NCBI RefSeq assembly: GCF_037911135.1
Contig: NZ_JBBLYU010000001.1
Span: 1,426,001-1,490,000 of the forward strand
Direction: 5' to 3'
Length of the DNA stretch: 64,000 bases
DNA from: Phaeobacter sp. A36a-5a
GTDB lineage: Bacteria; Pseudomonadota; Alphaproteobacteria; Rhodobacterales; Rhodobacteraceae
Positions 35,599-45,424 of this stretch are shown piece after piece (the first letter of the stretch is position 1; the number at the start of each line of letters is the position of its first letter). The position numbers and the translations under genes were made by a program. The notes beneath the pieces are model-generated. The model saw only the letters and a program-made list of their open reading frames with translations. It ran no database searches and was not told the origin of the DNA.

Positions 35599-38045
35599 GA
35601 GCGGCTGCATTCTCCGCGATCCTGTCTCACTGGCGCCAGCACCCGCTGCAATTGGCCATGCTGATCACCGGTCTCGCGCTGGCCACCGCGCTCTGGTCTG
35701 CGGTGCAGGCGATCAATGCCGAGGCGCGTGCAAGCTATGCCGAAGCCGCAGCGCGCATCTCCCCGTCCGGACAAAGATATCTCGTAAATCCAGAGGGAGA
35801 TATTAATATTTCCCAATATGTTGCGCTGCGACGTGAAGGTTGGCAGCTCTCGCCGATACTGATCGGTGACCTCACAAACCAACAAACAGGCTCCGGCCGA
35901 AGGCGCCTTGAAATGGTGGGCATTGATATCCTCTCGCATCCGATGATGGAGCGGCTGAGCGAAGCCGGAACCGCAACGGAATCCGACGGCGACACATCCG
36001 TGGCGCTTTCCCCGGCGGATCTGCTGCTGGCACCTGGTCACCTGTTCTTGCACCCCGAGACGGATGTGACCGGCCTCGATCTTGATCTGCCTCCGACAAC
36101 GCGCAGCACAGCGGTTCCCCGAGACGTTTTGATCAGTGACATAGCGACTGCGGCGCGACTGCTCGCGCGACCGGATGCGATCAGCCGCCTGATGGTGCTG
36201 GATGCGCAACCCAGCGGGCTCAGATCGCTGGGCGAACTGGTGCCTGACCTGCGTTTGCAGAGCGCATCAACCGGCGCGGATACGGCGCAGCTCACCCGCA
36301 GTTTTCACCTCAACCTCACCGCCTTTGGGCTGCTGTCCTTTGCGGTGGGCCTGTTCATCGTACAGGGCACCATCGCATTGGGGATTGAGCAGAGACGCGG
36401 CATGTTCCGCAGCCTGCGCAGTTTAGGGTTACCGCTCAACACTTTGGTCTGGCTTGTTTTTACTGAACTACTGGCTATCACGCTTGTGGCGGCGTTGCTT
36501 GGCCTGATCCTTGGCTATCTGATCGCGGCGGCTCTCCTTCCCGGTGTCAGCGCAACCCTTTCGGGGCTATATGGCGCCTCGGTCGACGGCAGCCTGAACC
36601 TGCGTCCGGGTTGGGTGCTTTCTGGCCTTGCGATGGCCTTGGCGGGCATGATGCTGGCCGGTGGTCAAAGCTGGTACAGCCTGTCACGATTGCCCATTCT
36701 CGCAGCGCCAGCGGCAACCGCGCGCGGTCAGCAGGCGCTGCGTGGCCATCGGCTCTCTGCTGCGACCGGTGCGCTGATGGTGCTGGCGGCTGCAGCAATC
36801 CCGGTGCTGTTCGACGGGCTGCTGGCTGGCTTTGTCTTTCTCGGCTGTCTGATGCTGGGGGCCGCGCTGCTGCTGCCGCTGGCGCTGTCGCGGCTGGCCT
36901 TGGTCGGAACCCGAATGGCGCGTGGCCCGGTGACGCTCTGGTTATGGGCGGACATGCGCGCGCAGCTGCCGGGTCTGTCGCTGGCGCTGATGGCACTCCT
37001 TCTGGCGCTGGCGACAAATATCGGTGTTGGCACAATGGTTTCCAGCTTTCGCCTCACCTTCCTTGGCTGGCTAGATCAACGGCTGGCCTCGGAGCTCTAT
37101 ATGACGCTTCCGCGCGACGAGATGGCCGATGAGGTGCTGCCCTGGCTGGCGGAGAGGGGTATCCGCGCCCTGCCAATCCGCCACAGTGATGAGCGCTACA
37201 GCGGCGCCCCGATGGACGTTTACGGTGTGGTCGATGATTCCACCTATCGCGACAACTGGCCGCTGTTGCAGGCCGATGCAACCGTCTGGCAGCAGGTGGC
37301 CGACGGCAGCGGTGCGCTGATCAACGAACAGCTGGCGCGCCGTGGCGACCTGGAAACCGGAGATCTGCTGCAGATTGCACCGGATTGGAACATGCGGATA
37401 GCAGGCGTCTATTCCGACTATGGCAACCCCAACCCGCAGGCGATTGTCGGTCTCGCCACCCTGCTGGAGCATCGCCCGCTGATCGAGAACCGCCGTTTCG
37501 GCCTGCGTCTGCCGGTTGAGGACGTGGCGCGCCTGCGCCGTCAGCTGCAACAGGATTTCGATCTGCCGTCCAGTGCTTTCATCGACCAGAGCGCGCTTAA
37601 ACGGCAGTCGCTGGCGATTTTTGACCGTACTTTTGTCGTGACCGGAGCGCTGAACCTGCTGACCTTCGGCGTCGCTGGCTTTGCAATGCTGACCAGCCTG
37701 CTGACGCTCTGGAGTCAACGTCTGCCGCAGCTGGCGCCGATCTGGGCGATGGGGCTGACACGCCGTCAACTGGCCAGATATGAACTTCTGCGCAGCGTGA
37801 TCCTGGCCGGGCTGACGGCCCTGCTTGCCCTGCCTCTCGGCCTGCTGCTGGGCTGGGCATTGCTCGCGGTTGTCAATGTCGAAGCCTTCGGCTGGCGCCT
37901 GCCGATGTTTCTGTTTCCGCTGGACTGGCTAAGGCTGTTCCTGATGGCGCTGGCGGCGGCCGCGCTGGCGGCGGCCCTGCCGGCACGGCGGCTGTCAAAG
38001 CTGAAACCCGCCGATCTGCTGAGGGTCTTTGCCAGTGAACGTTAA
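35595..38045 (+). CDS. FtsX-type ABC permease, two-domain (AttF/AttG-like)
   Basis: 816 residues. Layout is one N-terminal membrane helix, a large periplasmic domain (about 40-230), a three-helix FtsX block near 250-370, a middle set of helices, a second periplasmic domain (about 490-660) and a last FtsX block (about 680-810). This corresponds to two permease halves fused. PARRLSKLKPADLLRVFASE is the usual FtsX end. It does not look like a classical importer; lipoprotein or lipid handling is more likely for this class. Confidence 0.88.
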   Translation: MRAAAFSAILSHWRQHPLQLAMLITGLALATALWSAVQAINAEARASYAEAAARISPSGQRYLVNPEGDINISQYVALRREGWQLSPILIGDLTNQQTGSGRRRLEMVGIDILSHPMMERLSEAGTATESDGDTSVALSPADLLLAPGHLFLHPETDVTGLDLDLPPTTRSTAVPRDVLISDIATAARLLARPDAISRLMVLDAQPSGLRSLGELVPDLRLQSASTGADTAQLTRSFHLNLTAFGLLSFAVGLFIVQGTIALGIEQRRGMFRSLRSLGLPLNTLVWLVFTELLAITLVAALLGLILGYLIAAALLPGVSATLSGLYGASVDGSLNLRPGWVLSGLAMALAGMMLAGGQSWYSLSRLPILAAPAATARGQQALRGHRLSAATGALMVLAAAAIPVLFDGLLAGFVFLGCLMLGAALLLPLALSRLALVGTRMARGPVTLWLWADMRAQLPGLSLALMALLLALATNIGVGTMVSSFRLTFLGWLDQRLASELYMTLPRDEMADEVLPWLAERGIRALPIRHSDERYSGAPMDVYGVVDDSTYRDNWPLLQADATVWQQVADGSGALINEQLARRGDLETGDLLQIAPDWNMRIAGVYSDYGNPNPQAIVGLATLLEHRPLIENRRFGLRLPVEDVARLRRQLQQDFDLPSSAFIDQSALKRQSLAIFDRTFVVTGALNLLTFGVAGFAMLTSLLTLWSQRLPQLAPIWAMGLTRRQLARYELLRSVILAGLTALLALPLGLLLGWALLAVVNVEAFGWRLPMFLFPLDWLRLFLMALAAAALAAALPARRLSKLKPADLLRVFASER

Positions 38046-39141
38046 GCCTGCTCTCCAAGCGATTTTCTGCGGCCTTGTCGCGGTGCTGGTGCTGGTCATC
38101 CGGCTTGCCGGTCCGGCTGCGGCGCAGGGGTATGCCGGGCTCGGAACCGAGGTGGACGGGTTTGCAGTACCTGCACGCGGCACCCAGCTGGTTTTCCCGC
38201 GTGATCACGGCGCCCACCCCGAGTTCCGCATCGAGTGGTGGTATCTGACCGCCAATCTGACCGGAGATGACGGGCGTGACTACGGGGTTCAGTGGACGCT
38301 GTTCCGGTCTGCCCTGCAACCGGGTGATGCCCGTTCGATGCCGACCGCATCCGCCTGGGAAGACCCCCAGATCTGGATGGGCCACGCCGGTCTGACGACG
38401 CCCGACGCCCATTTTCACGCCGAGCGGCTGGCGCGGGGTGGCATTGGGCAGGCCGGTGTCACCACCGCTCCGTTTGAGGCCTATATCGACGATTGGTTCA
38501 TGCGCGGCCGCGATGCCGGTCTGGATGCGCTGAGCCTGCGCGCGACCGGGCAGGATTTTCGCTATGATCTCTCTCTCACAGCCAATGGTCCCTTGGTCTT
38601 GCAGGGGGATGGCGGCTATTCGGTGAAATCGGCGGATGGACAGGCCAGCTACTATTATTCCCAGCCGCACTATCAGCTGAGCGGCACATTGCAGCTGCCC
38701 GGCGGCCCGGTGCAGGTGACCGGAGAAGGCTGGCTGGACCGTGAATGGTCAAGTCAGCCCCTGTCTGAGGATCAGAGCGGCTGGGACTGGTTTTCGCTGC
38801 GCTTTGATAGTGGCGAAAAGCTGATGGGGTTTCAGTTGCGGGGCAGCAGCCTGTTCACCTCAGGCACATGGATCGCAGCCGATGGCGCGCCCTCTCCGCT
38901 GGAGCCGGGGCATCTTCAGGCGACGCCGCGCGGGCTGACACAGGTTGCCGGTCGCGCGGTCCCAACGGAGTGGAACCTGCGCCTGCCCGAACGCGGCCTC
39001 GATATCGAAGTCACCGCGCTGAACCCGCAGGCTTGGATGGCGATGTCCTTTCCCTATTGGGAGGGACCGGTGCGGATCACCGGCAGCCACAGCGGTAAGG
39101 GATATCTGGAGATGACAGGTTACGCGCCGCCACCCGACTAA
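38035..39141 (+). CDS. AttH/CrtC-like lipocalin-fold protein, exported
   Basis: 368 residues from GTG at 38035, chosen because GAGGG lies 9 nt upstream; a TTG two codons earlier is too close to it. It overlaps the permease by 11 nt. A signal segment (FCGLVAVLVLVIRLAGPAAAQ) leads to the carotenoid 1,2-hydratase/AttH domain with EFRIEWWYLTANL, GHAGLTTPDAHFHAERL and the Trp-rich GWLDREWSSQPL. With the upstream ATPase and permease it forms an AttEFGH-like cassette. The ligand is unknown, and carotenoid hydration is unlikely given the context. Confidence 0.87.
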   Translation: MNVKPALQAIFCGLVAVLVLVIRLAGPAAAQGYAGLGTEVDGFAVPARGTQLVFPRDHGAHPEFRIEWWYLTANLTGDDGRDYGVQWTLFRSALQPGDARSMPTASAWEDPQIWMGHAGLTTPDAHFHAERLARGGIGQAGVTTAPFEAYIDDWFMRGRDAGLDALSLRATGQDFRYDLSLTANGPLVLQGDGGYSVKSADGQASYYYSQPHYQLSGTLQLPGGPVQVTGEGWLDREWSSQPLSEDQSGWDWFSLRFDSGEKLMGFQLRGSSLFTSGTWIAADGAPSPLEPGHLQATPRGLTQVAGRAVPTEWNLRLPERGLDIEVTALNPQAWMAMSFPYWEGPVRITGSHSGKGYLEMTGYAPPPD

Positions 39142-39167
39142 AGGCAGACCGGGCGCATGGGCGACGG

Positions 39168-39194
39168 AAAAAGGGGCGCCCGATCGGACGCCCC
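39168..39194 (-). terminator. Terminator of the TRAP/usp operon
   Basis: GGGGCG / CGCCCC stem with a 10-nt partly self-pairing loop, followed on the minus strand by five T. It lies 37 nt after the usp stop. It may also act for the rightward AttH-like gene. Confidence 0.75.
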
Positions 39195-39230
39195 TAAAAT
39201 AAGGAGATATGCGGCTAGAATGCCTGCGGA

Positions 39231-39662
39231 TCAGCGCACCACATAGACCGAACAGGTGGAATGGCGGATCACCCGCGCCGCATTGGGTCCCAGCAGATAA
39301 TCCGACAGCTCCGGCTTATGCGCGCCGATCACGATCAGATCGGTTCCCGCCTTGTCCGCGACCTTCAGGATTTCCTGATAGGCTTTGCCGGTGGCCACCA
39401 GATGCCGCACCTTGGCGTTGCGTTCGGCGCCGAGGACCTCCTCGCAGAGCTTGCCCAGATGATCTGCGGTTTCCTTTACCGCGCGTTCATGGTGGTGCTC
39501 TTCGAAGAACCCCGAGACCCAGCTTTCGCCAAAATCGGGCAGCACATTGACGACATCCAGCTGCGCGCCATCCAGATCGGCCAGTCGGGCCGCCTCTGCC
39601 AGCACCTTGCGGTCCGTCGTGTCGCCGTTCAGTTCCAGCGCGCAGAGAACAGATTTACTCAT
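39231..39662 (-). CDS. Universal stress protein family
   Basis: 143-residue UspA domain. The start SVLCALELNGDTTDRKVLAEAARLA and the end IVIGAHKPELSDYLLGPNAAR fit the family. The ATP-binding G-2X-G-9X-G pattern is incomplete, since the second glycine is missing, so ATP binding is uncertain. The start overlaps the stop of the TRAP permease by 4 nt, like the teaD arrangement in Halomonas, where a Usp modulates a TRAP transporter. Confidence 0.9.
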   Translation of the reverse strand: MSKSVLCALELNGDTTDRKVLAEAARLADLDGAQLDVVNVLPDFGESWVSGFFEEHHHERAVKETADHLGKLCEEVLGAERNAKVRHLVATGKAYQEILKVADKAGTDLIVIGAHKPELSDYLLGPNAARVIRHSTCSVYVVR

Positions 39663-42265
39663 GCCATTGCCTCCTCTTTGCGGGCACGGCCCGTCTGCAT
39701 CAGGGCAACAAGCCCCAGCAGCAGCAGCGCCGGGATAAAGATCAGCTCCTTGGGCAGCTGATCCGACGGCACCTGCACCGAGGTCAAGGATACCGGGTCA
39801 TCCAGATAGAAATCAAACCCGTCCAGCATCGGCTGCGCCGGGGTACCGAACATCGGCTCTTCCAGTTTGACAATGCCGTCTTCTTCCAGCGGCAGCAGTC
39901 CGAACTGATCGAGGCTTGTCTGCCCGCCCTCTGCGCCGACGGTCAGAACCAAAGTGGTTTCGGTCATCTCGCCAGTGTCGAAATCGGGACCCGCCACTTT
40001 CACGCGCACTTCGGTGCCTTCGGGGACATCGTCGAGCGCGGTGACCAGCTCGGCCGGCTCTACCTGCGTGAACGGCGGCTGGATGTAATCCATGAAGAAG
40101 CCGGGACGGAAGATTGCAAAGGCAATTGCCACCAGCGCCACGCTTTCATAGATCCGGCTGCGGGTCAGGAAATATCCCATGGTGCCGGCAGTAAAGACAA
40201 GGATCGCAATGGTGGCGGTCACCGCAACCAGTATCCCCTCAGCCCAGGTGACATCAATCAGCAGAAGATCGGTGTTGAAGATGAACACAAACGGCAGCGC
40301 CACGGTGCGCAGGCTGTAGAAGAACGCGATGAAGCCGGTACGGATCGCATCGCCCCCGGAGACAGCCGCCGCGGCAAAGCTCGCAAGGCCCACAGGCGGT
40401 GTCACATCCGCCATGATGCCGAAGTAGAACACAAATAGATGCACCGCGATCAGCGGCACGATCAGACCGGATTGCGCCCCCAGTTCGACCACAACGCCCG
40501 CCATCAGCGAGCTGACAACGATGTAGTTCGCCGTCGTGGGCAGACCCATGCCGAGGATCAGGGACAACAGCCCTACCATCACCAGCATCAGGATCAGGTT
40601 GCCGCCCGACAGGAACTCAACCAGATCGGCCATGACCTGACCAACACCGGTGAGGGTCACCGTGCCCACGATCACGCCGGCTGTTGCTGTTGCCAGCGCG
40701 ATGCCGATCATGTTGCGCGCACCATCCACCATGCCGTGCCACAGGTCGTTGAGCCCATCCATGAAGTTGTGCAGCAGGTTGCTCTGCCCGCGGAACAGCG
40801 CCTTAAGCGGTTTCTGGGTGAGCAGGATCACGAATAGCAAAGCGGTCGCCCAGAAAGCCGACAGGCCCGGCGATTTCTGTTCGATCATCAGGAAGTAAAC
40901 CAGCACGATGATCGGCAGCAGGTAATGCAGACCGGCCTTGTAGATCTCGCCAACCTCGGGCAGTTCGATGTCCTTGGCGTTGGGGTCATCGGGTTCAAGG
41001 TCGGGAACCTGCGCTGCCATATAGACCAGCGCGACATAGACCAATGCAACCAGACAGGTGATGATCAGGCCGGCTGCACTTGGTGCGACGGCTTCGATCG
41101 CATCAACCGGGAATTGGGTGCCATAGCACAGCCCCGCAAACACCAGGAAGAAGCTCAGCATACCCAGCGCCGTGCGCATCAGGTTTACTTCGCGGTTGCC
41201 CAGGGTCGGCATCTTCCGCTTTACGGCTTCCAGATGCACGATGTAGATCAGCGCGATATAGGAGATGGTCGCCGGCAGGAACGCATGGGTGATCACCTCG
41301 ACATAAGAAATGCCGACATATTCCACCATGAGAAACGCAGCCGCGCCCATAACCGGCGGCATGATCTGGCCATTGACAGAGGAGGCAACCTCTACCGAAC
41401 CGGCCTGCTCCGAGGTGAAGCCAACCCGCTTCATCAGCGGAATGGTGAAGGTACCGGTGGTCACGACATTGGCAATCGAGGAGCCGGAGATCAGACCGGT
41501 TGCGGCCGAGCCGACCACCGCCGCCTTTGCCGGGCCACCGCGCAGGTGACCAAGCGCGCCAAAGGCCATCTTGATAAAGTAATTGCCCGCACCCGCCTTA
41601 TCCAGAAGTGCACCGAACAGCACGAAGAGAAACACGAATTTCGTCGACACCCCCAGCGCGATGCCAAACACACCTTCCGAGGTGATCCACATCTGCTCCA
41701 TCGCGCGGTCCAGCGATGCGCCTTTCCAGCGGATCACATCGGGGACCAGCTCGGATGAGCCGAAGAAAACATACAGCAGGAACACAGAGGCCACGATTGC
41801 CATCGCCGGGCCAAGGGCGCGGCGCGCGCCCTCAAACAGCAGCACAAGACCGATCGCAGCAAAGACCGTGTCGATGTCATCACCTTTGCCACCGGCATTC
41901 ACGATCTTCTCGTAGAAGATATAGCCATAAAGTGCGGTAAATGTGCCCATCAGCGCCAGGATCCAGTCCTGAACCGGGATCCGGTCCGTCGGGCTGCTCT
42001 TCAGCGCGGGATAGGCCGCATAGGCGAGAAAAATGGCAAAAGCCAGATGGATCTGGCGCGCATTGTTTACGACGCTGCCCGGTAGCACGAGATTGGCAAC
42101 CGGAGAGGCCAGCAGCACCTGAAAGACCGACCAGATGCAGGCCACAATGGCCAGGAACAGCCCTACGCTGCCAATCGGGTTGCGGGCGCCGGAGTCTGAT
42201 GAGGCAACAAGAGCCTGAAGCTCTTCCTCCGACAGCGGACCTTTGCCCTGTGTTTCACTTGTCAT
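39659..42265 (-). CDS. TRAP transporter fused permease, TAXI type
   Basis: 868 residues from ATG at 42265 (GAGGGG about 8 nt upstream). N-terminal helices correspond to the small DctQ-like part, and the large DctM-like domain follows with LGMGLPTTANYIV and the GVASFA-type VGLASFAAAAVSGGD. A C-terminal region of about 150 residues (DUF3394-like) is mostly soluble and ends in one more helix. It is an inner-membrane sodium-driven importer working with the TAXI binding protein encoded upstream. Confidence 0.92.
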   Translation of the reverse strand: MTSETQGKGPLSEEELQALVASSDSGARNPIGSVGLFLAIVACIWSVFQVLLASPVANLVLPGSVVNNARQIHLAFAIFLAYAAYPALKSSPTDRIPVQDWILALMGTFTALYGYIFYEKIVNAGGKGDDIDTVFAAIGLVLLFEGARRALGPAMAIVASVFLLYVFFGSSELVPDVIRWKGASLDRAMEQMWITSEGVFGIALGVSTKFVFLFVLFGALLDKAGAGNYFIKMAFGALGHLRGGPAKAAVVGSAATGLISGSSIANVVTTGTFTIPLMKRVGFTSEQAGSVEVASSVNGQIMPPVMGAAAFLMVEYVGISYVEVITHAFLPATISYIALIYIVHLEAVKRKMPTLGNREVNLMRTALGMLSFFLVFAGLCYGTQFPVDAIEAVAPSAAGLIITCLVALVYVALVYMAAQVPDLEPDDPNAKDIELPEVGEIYKAGLHYLLPIIVLVYFLMIEQKSPGLSAFWATALLFVILLTQKPLKALFRGQSNLLHNFMDGLNDLWHGMVDGARNMIGIALATATAGVIVGTVTLTGVGQVMADLVEFLSGGNLILMLVMVGLLSLILGMGLPTTANYIVVSSLMAGVVVELGAQSGLIVPLIAVHLFVFYFGIMADVTPPVGLASFAAAAVSGGDAIRTGFIAFFYSLRTVALPFVFIFNTDLLLIDVTWAEGILVAVTATIAILVFTAGTMGYFLTRSRIYESVALVAIAFAIFRPGFFMDYIQPPFTQVEPAELVTALDDVPEGTEVRVKVAGPDFDTGEMTETTLVLTVGAEGGQTSLDQFGLLPLEEDGIVKLEEPMFGTPAQPMLDGFDFYLDDPVSLTSVQVPSDQLPKELIFIPALLLLGLVALMQTGRARKEEAMA

Positions 42266-42361
42266 GATGGTTCCCCTCGAAAGCTCGTACCGCTTGGGTG
42301 CAGGTACTGCTCCACTTGTTCTTGACACCCCGGTCAGCGGACGTGGAGACCGCAGGTGCAA

Positions 42362-42385
42362 AACGGGGCGCCATGGCGCCCCGTT
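42362..42385. terminator. 24-bp perfect palindrome between TRAP binding protein and permease genes
   Basis: Arms AACGGGGCGCCA / TGGCGCCCCGTT with no spacer, 15 nt after the binding-protein stop, followed on the minus strand by TTTTG. It probably works as a partial terminator or RNA stabiliser that lowers permease expression relative to the receptor. Confidence 0.6.
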
Positions 42386-42400
42386 CGATCATCGGTCTGG

Positions 42401-43366
42401 TTATTCAACCCAGCCCTGTTCTTTGTAGTACTTCGCCGCGCCGGGATGCAGCGGTGCGGACAGGCCCGCAGTTGCCATTTCCTCAGGCTTCAGGTTGGCG
42501 AAGGCCGGGTGCAGTTTTTTGAAGTCTTCGAAGTTTTCAAAGACCGCTTTTACCACGGTGTAGACCGCCTCGTCCGAGACCTGATCAGAGGTCACGAAGG
42601 TCGCGCCAACGCCGAATGTGCTCACATCCGCGTCGGAGCCACGGTACATGCCGCCGGGAATGGTTGCAGTCCGGTAGAAGGAGTTGTCAGCGATCAGCTT
42701 TTCAACCGCTTCGCCATCCACGGTCACCAGGACGGAGTCGCAGGCGGTGGTGGCTTCCTGGATCGAGCCGGAGGGGTGGCCAACGGTGTAGACCATGGCG
42801 TCGATCTGGTTGTCGCAGAGCGCTGCGGACTGTTCGGCGGCCTTCAGCTCGGTTGCCAGCGCAAAGCTGTCCATGCCCCAGCCTTTGGCTTCCAGCAGCA
42901 CTTCCATGGTGCCGCGCTGACCGGAACCGGGGTTGCCGATGTTGACGCGCTTGCCCTGGAGGTCGTCGAAATTGGTGATGCCGGCATCGGCACGCGCCAC
43001 AACGGTAAAGGGCTCCGGGTGAACGGAGAACACGGCACGCAGACCTTCAAAGGCGCCCTGCTCTTCGAATTTGGAGGTGCCGTTATAGGCGTGGTACTGC
43101 CAGTCGGACTGCGCCACACCAAATTCCAGCTCACCATCACGGATGGTGTTGATGTTGTAGACGGAGCCACCGGTGGATTCCACGGAGCAGCGGATACCGT
43201 GCTCTTTGCGGGTCTTGTTGACCAGACGGCAGATCGCGCCACCGGTCGGGTAGTACACGCCGGTCACACCGCCGGTACCGATTGTGATGAATTCTTCTGC
43301 CATCGCGGCAGGTGCCATGAAGGCGGTAGCCACAAGGGCGCTAACGGCCAGCTTGGTGTTGGTCAT
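42401..43366 (-). CDS. TAXI family TRAP transporter receptor
   Basis: Periplasmic binding protein of 321 residues from ATG at 43366 (GGGAGA 10 nt upstream). A signal peptide ([23 protein letters not shown]) is followed by the family signature [17 protein letters not shown]. The sequence [19 protein letters not shown] and the end with [14 protein letters not shown] also fit. TAXI receptors bind small acids such as glutamate or 2-oxoglutarate; the ligand is not predictable here. Confidence 0.93.
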   Translation of the reverse strand: MTNTKLAVSALVATAFMAPAAMAEEFITIGTGGVTGVYYPTGGAICRLVNKTRKEHGIRCSVESTGGSVYNINTIRDGELEFGVAQSDWQYHAYNGTSKFEEQGAFEGLRAVFSVHPEPFTVVARADAGITNFDDLQGKRVNIGNPGSGQRGTMEVLLEAKGWGMDSFALATELKAAEQSAALCDNQIDAMVYTVGHPSGSIQEATTACDSVLVTVDGEAVEKLIADNSFYRTATIPGGMYRGSDADVSTFGVGATFVTSDQVSDEAVYTVVKAVFENFEDFKKLHPAFANLKPEEMATAGLSAPLHPGAAKYYKEQGWVE

Positions 43367-44078
43367 ATGTAGTGTTCTCCCACGTTTTTGTCTTCGAAAC
43401 CGTAGAGCCGCACACGGCGCGGCTGGGGTCGTTGAACCCTTGGGGACATGTAGACGCCAGGTGTGTTTTGTCGCGCGTTCTGGCAACAATTTCCGGCAGG
43501 TCCAGCGGTTAAAGCGTTTCAGGCGCATCAGACCAAGTCAAGGCTTACGATCTGCCCGTGGCCCCGCAGGCACGAGGTTTCAGCGTATCTGATACCAATC
43601 CCGGAATATTCCCCCGCATCCACATCCATTGGATTCGGCGCACTGTGGCAGATTGTCACACCCATGCGCAACCCAACTTCGCCATTCAAACCCCTTTGAT
43701 GGCGATATTTTCTAGAATATTTCTGGAATTGCCGCCGCCATAAAAGACTGGATCCGACACCGCAAGGGGCAAAAGCGTAATACCCTCCCCGTTTATGGGC
43801 CCCTGCCACCTAAGCGCGCCCTCGGTCGTTGCCCGGTGCGGTATGTGAACATCACTGCCGATTGTACTTTGCGAGCGTGAGATTTCACGCCTATGTCCGA
43901 AACCGGCTGCGATGGCGGCTTGCCGAAGACTGCGCAAGGACGCAAGATACCGCAAAGCGCACCGCCTTGGCCCGCGGCCAGGCATATGCGTCGAGACAGC
44001 CCGCAGCGCATTCCATGCCCCGGACATCCGGACCCACCCATCAGCCACCTGCAGCAGGCCAGCAAAAGGACAGTCCCA
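43367..44078. other. Divergent promoter region, TRAP / molybdenum hydroxylase operons
   Basis: 712 nt, the longest spacer outside the island. It contains palindromes at 43603-43612 (GGAATATTCC) and 43875-43890 and an AT-rich patch near 43700-43730 (TTCTAGAA). Open frames here have biased, shadow-like compositions and I do not call any gene. Confidence 0.5.
43875..43890 (+). promoter_or_regulatory. Palindrome GCGTGA-GATT-TCACGC upstream of the hydroxylase operon
   Basis: Perfect 6-bp arms with a 4-nt spacer, about 190 nt before the first gene. A possible operator; no regulator gene is adjacent. Confidence 0.35.
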
Positions 44079-44945
44079 ATGAACTATCACCAACCAACCA
44101 GCTTTGCCGAAGCGGCGGAGCTGGCGGCTTCAGCATCGGGGGTTACCCGTGTTCTGGCCGGCGGCACCGATGTGCTGGTGCAGATGCGCGCCGATATCGT
44201 CACGCCCGATACGCTGATCGACATCAAGGCGATTGATGGCGTCCGCGACATCCGCAAGGAAAGCGATGGCAGCTGGACCATCGGCGCCGCGGTGGCCGGA
44301 GCCGAAATGTCCGAACATGATGACCTGTCGGCCGCATGGCCGGGCGTGGTCGAGGCGATGGACCTGATCGGATCCACCCAGGTGCAGGGCCGGGCCACGC
44401 TTGTCGGCAACCTCTGCAATGCCTCCCCTGCCGCCGACAGCGTGCCGGCTATGGTTGCGGCAGGTGCATCGGTCAGCATCACCGGACCTGACGGCAATCG
44501 CCGCGCCGCGGTCGTGGATATTCCGGCAGCTCCCGGCAAGATCACGCTGAAGCCCGGCGAGTTGATCACGGCGGTGCATCTGCCGCCCGCCGTACCCGGT
44601 CAGGGCGACGCCTATCTGCGGTTTATCCCGCGAACCGAGATGGACATCGCCGTGGTCGGCTGTGGTGTCTGGCTTCGGCTGGAGGGCGACACCGTCGCGG
44701 ATGCCCGCGTTGCCCTCGGAGCTGTCGCGCCCACGGTACTGCTGGTGCAGGCCTGTGCCGATGCCCTGATCGGCTCCAGGCTGGACGACGCGGCCTTGGG
44801 GCGACTGGCCACCGCTGCCTCTGATGCCTGCTCACCGATCACCGACAAACGCGGCACCATTGCCTTTCGCACGCAGGTGGCGGGCGTAATGGCCCGCCGC
44901 GCCGCAGAAACCGCCTATGCCCGCGCCAAGGGAGACAAAGCATGA
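44079..44945 (+). CDS. Molybdenum hydroxylase FAD-binding subunit (CoxM/XdhB-like)
   Basis: 288 residues from ATG at 44079, AAGGA 7 nt upstream. FAD-binding motifs are AGGTDVLVQMRAD near 29 and RATLVGNLCNASPAADSVPAM near 105. FAD_binding_5 and CO_deh_flav_C domains are in the normal order. It passes electrons from the iron-sulfur subunit. It overlaps the next gene by 4 nt. Confidence 0.93.
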   Translation: MNYHQPTSFAEAAELAASASGVTRVLAGGTDVLVQMRADIVTPDTLIDIKAIDGVRDIRKESDGSWTIGAAVAGAEMSEHDDLSAAWPGVVEAMDLIGSTQVQGRATLVGNLCNASPAADSVPAMVAAGASVSITGPDGNRRAAVVDIPAAPGKITLKPGELITAVHLPPAVPGQGDAYLRFIPRTEMDIAVVGCGVWLRLEGDTVADARVALGAVAPTVLLVQACADALIGSRLDDAALGRLATAASDACSPITDKRGTIAFRTQVAGVMARRAAETAYARAKGDKA

Positions 44946-45424
44946 GCACGAAGATCCACGTCTCGGCCACCGTCAACGGCGATGCCGTCGATTACCTCTG
45001 CGATCCGCGCGAAACGCTGCTTGATGTGCTGCGCGACCGTTTGAACCTTACCGGTGCCAAGGAAGGCTGCGGCACCGGCGACTGTGGCGCCTGTTCGATC
45101 ACTCTCAACGGGCGGCTGGTCTGTTCCTGTCTGGTGCTCGGCGTCGAAGCCGCAGGCCAGGAAATCGCCACCGTCGAAGGCATCGCTGCTGGCGAAACAC
45201 TGCATCCGCTGCAACAGAAGTTCATCGACCACGCCGCGCTGCAATGCGGTATCTGCACGCCGGGCATTCTGGTCGCGGCCAAGGCGCTGCTGGAGAAGAA
45301 CCCCGACCCCAGCGAGACCGAAGTGCGCTATTGGCTGGCGGGCAATCTGTGCCGCTGTACCGGCTATGACAAGATCATTCGCGCCGTCATGGACGCGGCG
45401 GCAGAGATGCGGGAGGCATCATAA
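44942..45424 (+). CDS. Molybdenum hydroxylase [2Fe-2S] subunit (CoxS/XdhC-like)
   Basis: 160 residues with both cluster sites. The plant-type ferredoxin part has EGCGTGDCGACSI and the fourth Cys in CSCLVLG. The C-terminal four-helix part has QCGICTPG and LCRCTGYDKI. Its stop overlaps the large-subunit start by 1 nt (TAATG). Confidence 0.95.
   Translation: MSTKIHVSATVNGDAVDYLCDPRETLLDVLRDRLNLTGAKEGCGTGDCGACSITLNGRLVCSCLVLGVEAAGQEIATVEGIAAGETLHPLQQKFIDHAALQCGICTPGILVAAKALLEKNPDPSETEVRYWLAGNLCRCTGYDKIIRAVMDAAAEMREAS

Noticed and set aside
43703-43735. AT-rich TTCTAGAA and TTCTGGAA elements as a heat-shock type operator
   Set aside because: The spacing does not fit a CIRCE or a clear RpoH promoter, and the neighbouring genes do not suggest stress control.
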